Source of the DNA: Kribbella sp. ALI-6-A | GTDB lineage: Bacteria; Actinomycetota; Actinomycetes; Propionibacteriales; Kribbellaceae | Length of the DNA stretch: 64,000 nucleotides | Direction of reading: 5' to 3' | Assembly: GCF_001984195.1 (NCBI RefSeq) | Contig: NZ_MTQN01000009.1 | Location: 868,001 to 932,000 of the forward strand | In this document: piece after piece, positions 18,019-29,436 of the stretch | How the letters are laid out: each line of letters opens with the position of its first letter | How positions within the stretch are numbered: position 1 is the first letter of the stretch | Made by a program: the position numbers and the translations under genes | Notes under the pieces: model-generated | Seen by the model: only the letters and a program-made list of their open reading frames with translations | Databases searched by the model: none | What the model was told of the DNA's origin: nothing

Positions 18019-18611
18019 AGGGCAACCCTAGTGCCCAGCGCGGTGAAGGCCTGCGTTGCCTCCGCGACGGCGAGCGGGTGGCGGGCGTCGGCGGTCTGAC
18101 CGTCGGCGACGGCCTGCCAGTTGCGCTGGGCGAGGATCTGCTGGGTGGAGATCAGATACGCCGCAAGGAGCCGCGCGTCGAGGTCGTTGCCCAGGGCTTC
18201 GGCCAGGGCTGCCTCGTCGGCGGCGATGAACTGCTGCAGGTGGGCGGCCAGCGCGGGGGTGCTGAAGACCAGGCGGTAGTAGGCGATCACGTCGGGGTGG
18301 TCGTTCAGCCCGGTGACCGGGTCGCGGCGTTCGAGACCGTCGAGGAAGTGCTGGAGCAGCGCCTCCGCGGGCGGCGCCGGCGACGTACGGACGATCCGGG
18401 CGGCCTCGTGGGCGTGGTCGGCGAAGCGGTGCAGGACCAGGTCCTGCTTCGTGGCGAAGTACTTGAACAACGTCGGCTTGGAGACGTTCGCCGCCGCGGC
18501 GATGTCGGCCACGGACACCTGGTCGAAGCCGCGGGCGAGGAACAGCTCGATCGCGACCTGCGACAACACGTCGTGGGTCTGCTGCTTCTTGCGCTCACGC
18601 AATCCGGTCAC
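18015..18611 (-). CDS. TetR-family transcriptional repressor
   Basis: 198 residues. The N-terminal TetR helix-turn-helix is clear: [45 protein letters not shown]. The C-terminal ligand-binding half (MftR/TetR_C-like helices) gives no hint of ligand. It is divergent from the HelD-like ATPase gene; the 71 bp between them holds a 13-4-13 inverted repeat. It probably represses itself, aroQ and the ATPase gene. Confidence 0.93.
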   Translation of the reverse strand: MTGLRERKKQQTHDVLSQVAIELFLARGFDQVSVADIAAAANVSKPTLFKYFATKQDLVLHRFADHAHEAARIVRTSPAPPAEALLQHFLDGLERRDPVTGLNDHPDVIAYYRLVFSTPALAAHLQQFIAADEAALAEALGNDLDARLLAAYLISTQQILAQRNWQAVADGQTADARHPLAVAEATQAFTALGTRVAL

Positions 18612-18633
18612 GGCGCCGACTCTAGCCGAAGTG

Positions 18634-18663
18634 TTAACCTGGACAAAACATTGACCGAGTTAA
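18634..18663. promoter_or_regulatory. TetR operator candidate between tetR and the HelD-like gene
   Basis: Inverted repeat TTAACCTGGACAA (18634-18646), 4-nt spacer, TTGACCGAGTTAA (18651-18663); 10 of 13 positions pair as palindrome. It sits centrally in the divergent promoter region, 19 bp before the ATPase start, and includes a TTGACC that could serve as a -35. Size and place fit a TetR dimer site. Confidence 0.65.
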
Positions 18664-18682
18664 TCTTTGGGGAAGAGAGCGG

Positions 18683-22416
<3,734 letters not shown>

Positions 22417-22420
<4 letters not shown>

Positions 22421-23622
22421 TCCGTACCCCACTCGCGCGGCTGGATCGTGTCCGGCAACCCCGCCAGGTACGCCCGGTGGTTCCGCGCACTCTCGACCAC
22501 CGAGTCCCCGCCGAACTTCTCCAGCGACACATCCGCCAGCACCAGCGCGACCATCGCCTCCGCGACGATCCCGGCCGCCGGAACAGCACAGACGTCCGAC
22601 CGCTGGTGATGCGCGGCCGCGGCTTCGCCCGTGTTCGTGTCGATCGTGCGCAGCGCCCGCGGCACCGTGGCGATCGGCTTCATCGCGGCCCGCACGCGCA
22701 GCGTCTCGCCGGTGCTCATGCCGCCTTCGGTGCCGCCCGAGCGACCAGAAGTACGCCGTACCGTCCCGTCCTCGGCGACGATCTCGTCGTGCGCCTTCGA
22801 GCCCGGCGTGCGGGCCAGCTCGAAGCCGTCGCCGAGCTCGACGCCCTTGATCGCCTGGATGCCCATCAGCGCACCGGCGAGCTTGGAGTCCAGCCGGCGG
22901 TCCCAGTGCACGTAGCTGCCGAGGCCCGGCGGCAGACCGTCGACGACGACCTCGACCACGCCGCCGAGCGTGTCACCGGCCTTCTGCGCGGCGTCGATCT
23001 CGGCGACCATCGCCTTGCTCGCGTCCGCGTCCAGGCAGCGCACCGGGTCGGCGTCGAGCTTGTCCACATCCGCGTACGACGGCAGCAGCCCGTACGGCGC
23101 CTTGACCGTGCCGAGCTCGACCACGTGGCTGACGATCGTCACGCCGAACGCCTGCCGCAGGAACCGCGCGGCGACCTCGCCCAGCGCGACCCGGGCGGCG
23201 GTCTCCCGCGCACTCGCCCGCTCCAGCACCGGCCGGGCCTCGTCGAACCCGTACTTCTGCATGCCCGCCAGGTCGGCGTGACCGGGCCGCGGCCGGGTCA
23301 GCGGCGCGTTGCGGGCCAGGTCGGCCAGCGTTTCGGGGTCGACCGGGTCGGCAGCCATCACCTGCTCCCACTTCGGCCACTCGGTGTTGCCGACCTGGAT
23401 GGCGATCGGGCTGCCGAGCGACAGTCCGTGCCGGAATCCACCGAGGAACGTCACCTCGTCCCGCTCGAACTTCATCCGGGCGCCTCGGCCGTAACCGAGC
23501 CGACGACGAGCCAGGGCGTCGGCCACGTGATCCGTGGTGACCTGAACGCCTGCGGGAAGACCTTCGAGTACGGCGACGAGCGCTTGTCCGTGCGACTCGC
23601 CGGCGGTGAGCCAGCGCAGCAT
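22417..23622 (-). CDS. aroC: Chorismate synthase
   Basis: Last shikimate-pathway step, EPSP to chorismate, with reduced FMN. 401 residues, normal length. The signatures are [21 protein letters not shown] at the start, [17 protein letters not shown], the [19 protein letters not shown]-binding region, and [14 protein letters not shown]. First gene of aroC-aroK-aroB. It diverges from the RiPP-like operon across 251 bp. Confidence 0.98.
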
Positions 23623-23796
23623 GCGGCGATTCTCCCACGGCGGCCCGGACCACCGGTCGGCAGTCTCACCCGAGCCACCCGCGACCGGTCACCCCCGAAC
23701 CGGCCCGGCACACCGAGAACCCGCCGCGCAAATCAATCGCCAGGCCATTCACGAGACCTCGGGGCGCAAATTCGCGGAGCAACCAATACCCGCCAT

Positions 23797-23812
23797 CCGG
23801 AAACTATTCCGG
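23797..23812. promoter_or_regulatory. Perfect palindrome upstream of the precursor peptide gene
   Basis: CCGGAA-ACTA-TTCCGG, a 6-4-6 perfect inverted repeat 62 bp before the peptide ATG, in the aroC/peptide divergent region. Its position would suit an operator for the peptide operon or an aroC leader structure. No clear -35/-10 pair is seen around it. Confidence 0.35.
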
Positions 23813-23873
23813 CCGGACGATCGTCGGACCCGGTGCTGGACACGATTCACCTCAACAATCCCAAGGAGAAATC

Positions 23874-23990
23874 ATGGACATCAGCCACGAGCTCGACCTG
23901 GTGATCGGCGACCTGGAGTCGGAACTGCCCGCGATGGGCGCCGAGGGTGCCGCCGGCACCTGCGTCAAGGTCTACTGCGACTTCGACTGA
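23874..23990 (+). CDS. Putative RiPP precursor peptide (38 aa)
   Basis: Small gene with a strong ribosome site (AAGGAG, 23863-23868) 5 nt before ATG. The product is 38 residues. The acidic leader (MDISHELDLVIGDLESELP, about residues 1-19) has the ELDLV-type helix seen in class II lanthipeptide leaders. An Ala/Gly-rich bridge follows (MGAEGAAG, with possible cleavage near Gly28), then a ten-residue core TCVKVYCDFD. The core has one hydroxy residue (Thr29) and two Cys (30, 35) and ends Asp-Phe-Asp. It lies 4 nt before the LanM-like gene, so the two are probably co-translated. It does not match any precursor family I can name. The role is inferred from size, composition and place. Confidence 0.75.
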   Translation: MDISHELDLVIGDLESELPAMGAEGAAGTCVKVYCDFD

Positions 23991-23994
23991 TCCG

Positions 23995-26187
23995 GTGACC
24001 GATCCGGCCGCCGTGCGGGCGGCGCGCGACGCATTGGTGTCCGCGGTGCACGCTCGTACGGCGGCCGGACTGTTCCCGCCTGTGGTGGCGCTCGATCCGG
24101 ACGGGCTGGTCCGGGTCGAGCGGCAACTGAGCGGGCCGGCGGACGCCGAACAGCTGGCCGGACTGCTCGACCGGCCCGACTCTTCGATCCTGCTCGAAAT
24201 GTTTGCCACCCTGACGGCGGGCTGCGATAACCTGCGGACGGAATTCCCCGGGACGACCGCTGCGGGAATTCTCCGGCCGACGAACGGCGCATTGTTCGGG
24301 CCATTGGTCGGACCGATATTCCTCGCCTGCCTTTCCGGCACCGCGGAGCGCTTTCGGCCGGTCGATCAAGCGGTGGGCTTTCTCGATTTCCTGCAACAAT
24401 TCCTGCGGCGGCTGCGCGACGACGCGAGACGACTGTGGTTCGACGGCCAACTCCCCGTCACCGGCCTGACCGCGCACGACGGCGAGACGCACAACGGCCG
24501 CCGCCGGGTCCTGCGGGTCGACTTCCCGGACGGCCGCAGCGTTGCCTACAAACCACGCCCGGCCGACGTCGGACGGCTGTTCCTCGCGCCCGAGGCGTCC
24601 GCGTTCGCGCTGCTCAACAGCCTCTCGGAGACCGTTCGGCTCCCGGTGATGGAACTGCTCCCCCGCGACGGCTACGAGTGGCAGACCTGGATCGAGCGGC
24701 CCGCCCAGTGGGACGTGATCCGGCCCGGCCTGTCCGGTGCGGTGCTGACCGCCGAGCAGGCTGAGCTCTTCTGGCATCGTGCCGGCTCGCTGACCGCCGC
24801 CTGCTTCGGGTTCGGCATCACCGATCTGAGCGAGGGCAACCTGTACGTCGGCGGCCCGGACCCGTTGATGTACCCGATCGACCTGGAGCTGGCCTTCGTC
24901 GACGTCCGGCGCCTGTCGGAGACCGGGCTGGTCGCCGGCGAGGGCGCTCAGCACCACCACGTCGGGCTGGAGACCCAGCCGCGGCTCTGCGCCGCCGACG
25001 GGCCGACCAACTGCCTCGTGGAGCGAGACGGTCTCCAGCCCTGGCGCCGGACCGCTCCGTGGGCCAGGGACGAGACGCGGACGGTCGTCGCGGACACTGC
25101 CCGGCGTACGGGGTACGGCGCCCACCTCGGGCGCTTCCTGCGCGGCATGTTCGACGCTTGGACGCTGATGTGCACCAACGTGTCCGGACTGCGGGCCGTG
25201 CTCGACCAGCCCGCCACCACTCGCGTCCTGCTCCGCTCGACCTCCCAGTACGGCGACATGCTCGACGACTGGCTGCTGGACGGCACTCCACTGCCCGACG
25301 ACCTCGATCCGGCTGAGCGCGAGCAGCTGCTCCGCCACGACGTCCCGTACTTCTACCGCTCGACCAACGGCGGCCCACTTCGCCACTGGGACCCGGAGAC
25401 GAGTACGTCGGTCGCCACGGGCCGGACCGTCCCGCCACAGCTGGACTGGGCAGGCGGGCTCACGCTGTCCCGGCTGGGCACGGCTCTCCGCGACGCGGTG
25501 GCGCCGATCGCCACGGAGCTCCACTCACCGACCCTGTTGGCGGACGACAGCACCCGGGTCGCCGTACAGGATCCCGACCACGGCGCGGTCAGCTTCGACT
25601 GGGCCGAGACGAACCGCTGGGTCTGCTACCGCTGGAACGGGTCGAAGGTCACTCTCCAGCTGGCGGCGCTTGATCAGCTCACCGCCATCCGTGAGCGTCT
25701 GCTGAAGCTGGACGGCGTGGACGCCGCCTGGCGGGCCCAGTGGGCCGCCGGCCGCTTCACCGACGACACGATCGCCGAGCGACTCACCAAGCTCACGACC
25801 ACCGCGGCGACCTGGCTCCAGCAGGTCATCGACGAGCACGGCTGGCCCGGCCCGCTGCTGGTCGGTGAAGCGGCTGCGAAGGCCGCCTGCCGCCTGGTCC
25901 AGCATCTGGAGAACCAGCCCGAGTTCCAGCGAGCCTGTCTGGACCGGCTCACAGCGGCGGTCGACGTACCGCCTCGCCACGTTGCCTATCTGACCGATGC
26001 GCTGTGCGTCGCCGAAGGACGTCCACAGGTCTACGGCACCAAGTTCAACGCCGTCGATGGGCAACTCGTCCCCTGTCCCTTGGAAGACCCCGACGCCGTC
26101 GACGAGCGGCGGCAGGCACTCGGCCTGCAACCGCTGGCCGACTACGCGGAGCGCCTGCGCGAGAAATTCCCCTTGGAGGTTCGATGA
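23995..26187 (+). CDS. LanM-type dehydratase domain fused to a DUF6624-like domain, no LanC cyclase
   Basis: 730 residues from GTG 23995. Residues about 90-470 match the class II lanthipeptide synthetase dehydratase (DUF4135, lipid-kinase-like fold). Visible motifs: GETHNGR (163-169; usually GDxHxxGR), YKPR with Lys186, DLSEGN (277-282; usually DLHxEN), IDLE with Asp296, and the phosphate-elimination motif RVLLRST with Arg410 and Thr416, then DVPYF (449-453). Thus the elimination residues are intact, while two kinase positions are changed (Asp to Glu164, His to Ser279). Where LanM has a zinc LanC cyclase, this protein has a different domain (about 575-725) with HGWPG and YGTKF motifs, as in DUF6624. 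Predicted role: activate and dehydrate Thr29 of the adjacent peptide. Cyclisation would need another protein or be spontaneous. Confidence 0.85.
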   Translation: MTDPAAVRAARDALVSAVHARTAAGLFPPVVALDPDGLVRVERQLSGPADAEQLAGLLDRPDSSILLEMFATLTAGCDNLRTEFPGTTAAGILRPTNGALFGPLVGPIFLACLSGTAERFRPVDQAVGFLDFLQQFLRRLRDDARRLWFDGQLPVTGLTAHDGETHNGRRRVLRVDFPDGRSVAYKPRPADVGRLFLAPEASAFALLNSLSETVRLPVMELLPRDGYEWQTWIERPAQWDVIRPGLSGAVLTAEQAELFWHRAGSLTAACFGFGITDLSEGNLYVGGPDPLMYPIDLELAFVDVRRLSETGLVAGEGAQHHHVGLETQPRLCAADGPTNCLVERDGLQPWRRTAPWARDETRTVVADTARRTGYGAHLGRFLRGMFDAWTLMCTNVSGLRAVLDQPATTRVLLRSTSQYGDMLDDWLLDGTPLPDDLDPAEREQLLRHDVPYFYRSTNGGPLRHWDPETSTSVATGRTVPPQLDWAGGLTLSRLGTALRDAVAPIATELHSPTLLADDSTRVAVQDPDHGAVSFDWAETNRWVCYRWNGSKVTLQLAALDQLTAIRERLLKLDGVDAAWRAQWAAGRFTDDTIAERLTKLTTTAATWLQQVIDEHGWPGPLLVGEAAAKAACRLVQHLENQPEFQRACLDRLTAAVDVPPRHVAYLTDALCVAEGRPQVYGTKFNAVDGQLVPCPLEDPDAVDERRQALGLQPLADYAERLREKFPLEVR

Positions 26188-27242
26188 CCGACTGGACAGC
26201 CTTCACCGCTCTCCCCTGGCAGTCCGAGCCGCTGCACCTGCCCGGCGCCGGTGCGCCGCTCAGCGCCAGTACGGCGTACGGCGCTGTGGTGGCCGCGGCG
26301 ACGCCGTTCCGGGACGGGACGCGGTTCCGGGCGCTGCCGGAGGTGCGCTTCCACCGACTGAGTGGGCGGGTCGGTGCGCCGGGTGACCTCCTGCCTGGGC
26401 TGGAGGACGGATCGCTGAAGGAGTACCTGCATCGCCGACAGGCCGAGCCGTTCCTGCTGCGAGTGCGGGAGCCGTTGATGCTCGACTATTCAGTCTGGTC
26501 GCAGGTGCGGAGGTACATCGAGCCGCTGTGGCAGCAGATCGGCGTACCGGTGGTGCCGGTGGCGTCGGAGCTGGTGGTGACGGACGGACTCGCGCAGCAG
26601 GTCAGTGAGGACGGATATCTGACGCTCGTCTGGGTGCTGCACGGGCGGCTGGAGGTTGAGACCGGTGATGTCGCACTGGTCGGTGACGAGGGTGACTTGC
26701 TGTCGTGGCCGCCTGGTGCGGCTTCGGTGCGAGGGACCGAGTGCCTGTGGCTGCGGCTGCTCGTGCCGGTCGACGGGAAGCTGGCGGCGAGGCCGGTGAC
26801 CGAGTTGCTGCTGGCCGGCTTGAACCGGCGGCGTGGGACGGATGCGACGCCGTACCTGCCGATGGCTGAGGCTGGGCGGCCCATGAAGCCGCTGGTGGAG
26901 ACGGCTGCCGAGCTGGCTGAGCTGAGCCGTAGCGCGGAGGTCGAGCGGAGCTTGCGGGTGCAGTGGGCGAGCCGGGTCAGTGCAGGAGCGCTGGAGCCGG
27001 CGCCCGCACCACAGAGGTCGGAGCTGGTCGCCGGACAACGGGTGCGGGCCGTCTCTCCGGTCTACCGGATGCGTGACGGCGACCGGTGGCTGTGGGCGGT
27101 CAACGGGCATGCGTTCACGATCGGTGGGGGTGATGGCGTGCTGGCTGAGTTGCAGTGCGGTGAGGTGGTGGCGCGCGACGACGCGTACCTGCCGCTGCTG
27201 CGTCGACTGCACTCGCTGCGAGCTGTGGAGGTGGTGGCATGA
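26184..27242 (+). CDS. Cupin-fold partner protein of the RiPP-like operon
   Basis: 352 residues; ATG 26184 overlaps the preceding stop by 4 nt. The central part (about residues 140-200) reads as a double-stranded beta-helix half: YLTLVWVLHGRLEVETGDVALVGDEGDLLSWPPGA. No HxD...H iron triad is apparent. The C-terminal 65 residues (VYRMRDGDRWLWAVNGHAFTI...) resemble the winged-helix-like end of JmjC/cupin_4 ribosomal oxygenases. It may be a catalytically silent partner or substrate adaptor of the next protein, with which it is translationally coupled. Function is not established from sequence. Confidence 0.75.
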   Translation: MTDWTAFTALPWQSEPLHLPGAGAPLSASTAYGAVVAAATPFRDGTRFRALPEVRFHRLSGRVGAPGDLLPGLEDGSLKEYLHRRQAEPFLLRVREPLMLDYSVWSQVRRYIEPLWQQIGVPVVPVASELVVTDGLAQQVSEDGYLTLVWVLHGRLEVETGDVALVGDEGDLLSWPPGAASVRGTECLWLRLLVPVDGKLAARPVTELLLAGLNRRRGTDATPYLPMAEAGRPMKPLVETAAELAELSRSAEVERSLRVQWASRVSAGALEPAPAPQRSELVAGQRVRAVSPVYRMRDGDRWLWAVNGHAFTIGGGDGVLAELQCGEVVARDDAYLPLLRRLHSLRAVEVVA

Positions 27243-28210
27243 GCGACCTGGTGACACTGACCGGCCTGGACTGGGCCGAGTTCGCCGAGCACTACTGGGA
27301 CAAGCGGCCAGTGCTGATCCGTGGGGTGCAACCGGTGCCGTTCGTGGCCGAGGAGGTCTTCGCCGCGGCGGTGCGAGCACAGGAGTCCTCGTACGACGGA
27401 CATCGGGCGCCGAACGCGCAGTTCACCGTCGAGCGGACTCAGCAGGGCGACCGGCTGGAGCTGTTGCCGACAGCGGCGGACGATACGTTCGACCGGTACG
27501 AGCAGCGGCTGGCTGAGCGGCTCGGGGATCGCGGGTACGCGCTGATCGTCAGCGGGTTCCACGCCTTCGACCGCGGGCTGTGGAGCCGCGAGCGGGAGTT
27601 CTTCGCGGGGCTGTGGGAGCAGGTCGGGCTGCCGCTGACCGGGGCGATCACGACGATGTTCCACGGCAACTACGACCACAGTCCGGTGGGCGTGCACAAA
27701 GACCGGTTCGCGACGTTCATGTTCGGGTTGCGGGAGCGCAAGCGGATGCGGTTCTGGGCCGAGCGCCCCTGGAGCGAGCCGGTCAGCAGCGTGGTCGACT
27801 ACGCGCGCTTCGTACCGGAGTCCTTCGCGGTCGAGGTGGAGCCCGGGGATCTGCTCTACTGGCCGGCCGGCTACTACCACGTCGGCGAGAACTGCGGCCG
27901 GTCCCCCGCGACCAGCGTGAACATCGGCGTACCGCGCGACGAGCACAAGGTCGAGTACGAGCTGGAGGACCTGCTCGCCGACCTCGATCCCCATCTGCTC
28001 GTCAGCTCGACGGCGCGCCTCGATCTCCTGGCCCAGGGCATCACCGCGCCGGCTCGGGTCACGGCGCCGGACCTGAACCTCGCGGCAGAACTTCCCGACG
28101 CACTCCGGCAAGCGTTGCGAGCGTGTCAGGAGCAGTCGTTCGACGCCCGGGTCGACGAAGTCTCTCGCCAGCGATGGTGTGCCGGAGGCTTCGAGCCGAT
28201 GCCCTGCTGA
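27239..28210 (+). CDS. JmjC/cupin_4-type Fe(II)/2-oxoglutarate oxygenase
   Basis: 323 residues; ATG 27239 overlaps the preceding stop by 4 nt. The cupin/JmjC fold is clear: WDKRPVLIRG at the start of the domain, the facial-triad HxD at His153-Lys154-Asp155 (GVHKDRFATFMFG), and the distal His214 in YWPAGYYHVG, followed by SVNIGV. These enzymes hydroxylate protein side chains. In this operon the likely substrate is the precursor peptide (for example the C-terminal Asp residues or Lys/Val of the core), but that is inference. About 270 residues cover the domain. The C terminus (about 280-323) is shorter than in RoxA-type proteins, which suggests the preceding gene supplies the missing part. Confidence 0.85.
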   Translation: MSDLVTLTGLDWAEFAEHYWDKRPVLIRGVQPVPFVAEEVFAAAVRAQESSYDGHRAPNAQFTVERTQQGDRLELLPTAADDTFDRYEQRLAERLGDRGYALIVSGFHAFDRGLWSREREFFAGLWEQVGLPLTGAITTMFHGNYDHSPVGVHKDRFATFMFGLRERKRMRFWAERPWSEPVSSVVDYARFVPESFAVEVEPGDLLYWPAGYYHVGENCGRSPATSVNIGVPRDEHKVEYELEDLLADLDPHLLVSSTARLDLLAQGITAPARVTAPDLNLAAELPDALRQALRACQEQSFDARVDEVSRQRWCAGGFEPMPC

Positions 28211-28229
28211 CCGGACTACAGTCGCCCTC

Positions 28230-29348
28230 ATGATGCAGCGGCGGGAGGAAGAGCAGTATCGGTCGCGGGTCCGCGGATGCCTGCTGGGTGGAGCGATCGG
28301 CGACGCGCTCGGCGGGCCGGTGGAGTTCACCGACGGGCGCACGATCGTCGCCGAGCACCCCGGGGGGCTCCGGATTTTCCTTGCTGGCGGCAACAACTGG
28401 CCGCCGGGAACGGTGACCGACGACACCCAGATGACGCTGTTCGCGGTCGAGGGCCTGATCCGGGCCGGCGTCCGGACCGATCGCGGACTGGGACTGACCG
28501 TTGCCGTCACCCAGCACGCCTTCGACCGGTGGCTGGACACGCAGCAGTTGCCAGGACCGAGCGGCAAGCGGGACGGCTGGCTGCAGGGTGAGCAGTGGCT
28601 GTACGCCCGGCGCGCTCCGGGCAACACCTGCTTGACCGCACTCACCGAAGCGCGGAAGGGCGGTGACGGAATCCCCCAGTTCGGCGCCCAGGCGAACAAC
28701 GACTCCAAGGGCTGCGGCGGGGTGATGCGCTCGGCGCCGTTCGGCCTGCTGCCGTACGAGAACAATGCGGACTGGGTTTTCGACGCGGCAGCCGAGTCGG
28801 CCGGGTACACGCACGGGCACCCGACCGGCAAGCTCGCGAGCGGAGCGCTCGCCGTACTGGTTCACCACATCGTCCACGGCGCCGACCTCGACGCGGCACT
28901 GGACGCGACCCAGCGGATCCTCGAGGAGAAGGAACACCACGAGGAGACCACCGCGGCACTGACCACAGCACGGGAGCTCGCCGCGAGCGCCGCACCAGGC
29001 GTGGAGACCGTCGAGCGACTCGGCGGCGGGTGGATCGCCGAGGAGGCCCTCGCGATCGGCGTGTACGCCGCCCTGGCGCGTCCCGAGCCCGGCCAGTTCC
29101 TCGACGCGCTCGCACTGGCGGTCACCCACTCCGGCGACAGCGACTCGACCGGCGCGATCTGCGGCAACATCCTCGGCGCGCTGCACGGCGAGACCGCGTT
29201 GCCGGCCGAGCTCGTGTTCGCCGTCGAGGGCCGCGGCGCGATCCTGCAGCTGGCCGACGATCTGGTGCTGGAGTTCACCCGCGGCACGCACCTGCACGGC
29301 GAGTACGGTCCCGAGACCGCGTGGCGGAATCGCTACCCAGGCTGGTGA
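28230..29348 (+). CDS. ADP-ribosylglycohydrolase (DraG/ARH) family protein
   Basis: 372 residues. Family motifs with the dinuclear Mg ligands are present: GCLLGGAIGDALGGPVEF (16-33), TDDT (63-66) and HSGDSDSTG (300-308). The product should hydrolyse ADP-ribose from protein, nucleic acid or a small molecule. ATG 28230 or 28233 begins 19-22 bp after the oxygenase stop, on the same strand, so it could be part of the same transcript. A role in the RiPP pathway is not indicated by the sequence. Confidence 0.92.
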   Translation: MMQRREEEQYRSRVRGCLLGGAIGDALGGPVEFTDGRTIVAEHPGGLRIFLAGGNNWPPGTVTDDTQMTLFAVEGLIRAGVRTDRGLGLTVAVTQHAFDRWLDTQQLPGPSGKRDGWLQGEQWLYARRAPGNTCLTALTEARKGGDGIPQFGAQANNDSKGCGGVMRSAPFGLLPYENNADWVFDAAAESAGYTHGHPTGKLASGALAVLVHHIVHGADLDAALDATQRILEEKEHHEETTAALTTARELAASAAPGVETVERLGGGWIAEEALAIGVYAALARPEPGQFLDALALAVTHSGDSDSTGAICGNILGALHGETALPAELVFAVEGRGAILQLADDLVLEFTRGTHLHGEYGPETAWRNRYPGW

Positions 29349-29403
29349 AACGGCCGAGGCGTCCGGCCCGTCCCCCGAGGATCAGGCCCGGCGCCCCGGC
29401 CGG

Positions 29404-29426
29404 CGGCCCACCGGTTCGATGGGCCG
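29404..29426. terminator. Hairpin between convergent ARH and oxidase genes
   Basis: CGGCCCA (29404-29410) pairs perfectly with TGGGCCG (29420-29426) around a 9-nt loop, in the 88 bp between the two convergent stop codons. No T-run. It could terminate in both directions. Confidence 0.4.
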
Positions 29427-29436
29427 GGACAGCTTC

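Noticed and set aside
18612..18682. Rifamycin-associated element upstream of the HelD-like gene
   Set aside because: No GGGGCTTGC...GCAAGCCCC-type palindrome; the inverted repeat present has a different sequence.
23947..23994. Upstream GTG start for the LanM-like gene
   Set aside because: It would overlap the precursor peptide by 44 bp in another frame and add only non-conserved residues; GTG 23995 sits directly after the peptide stop.
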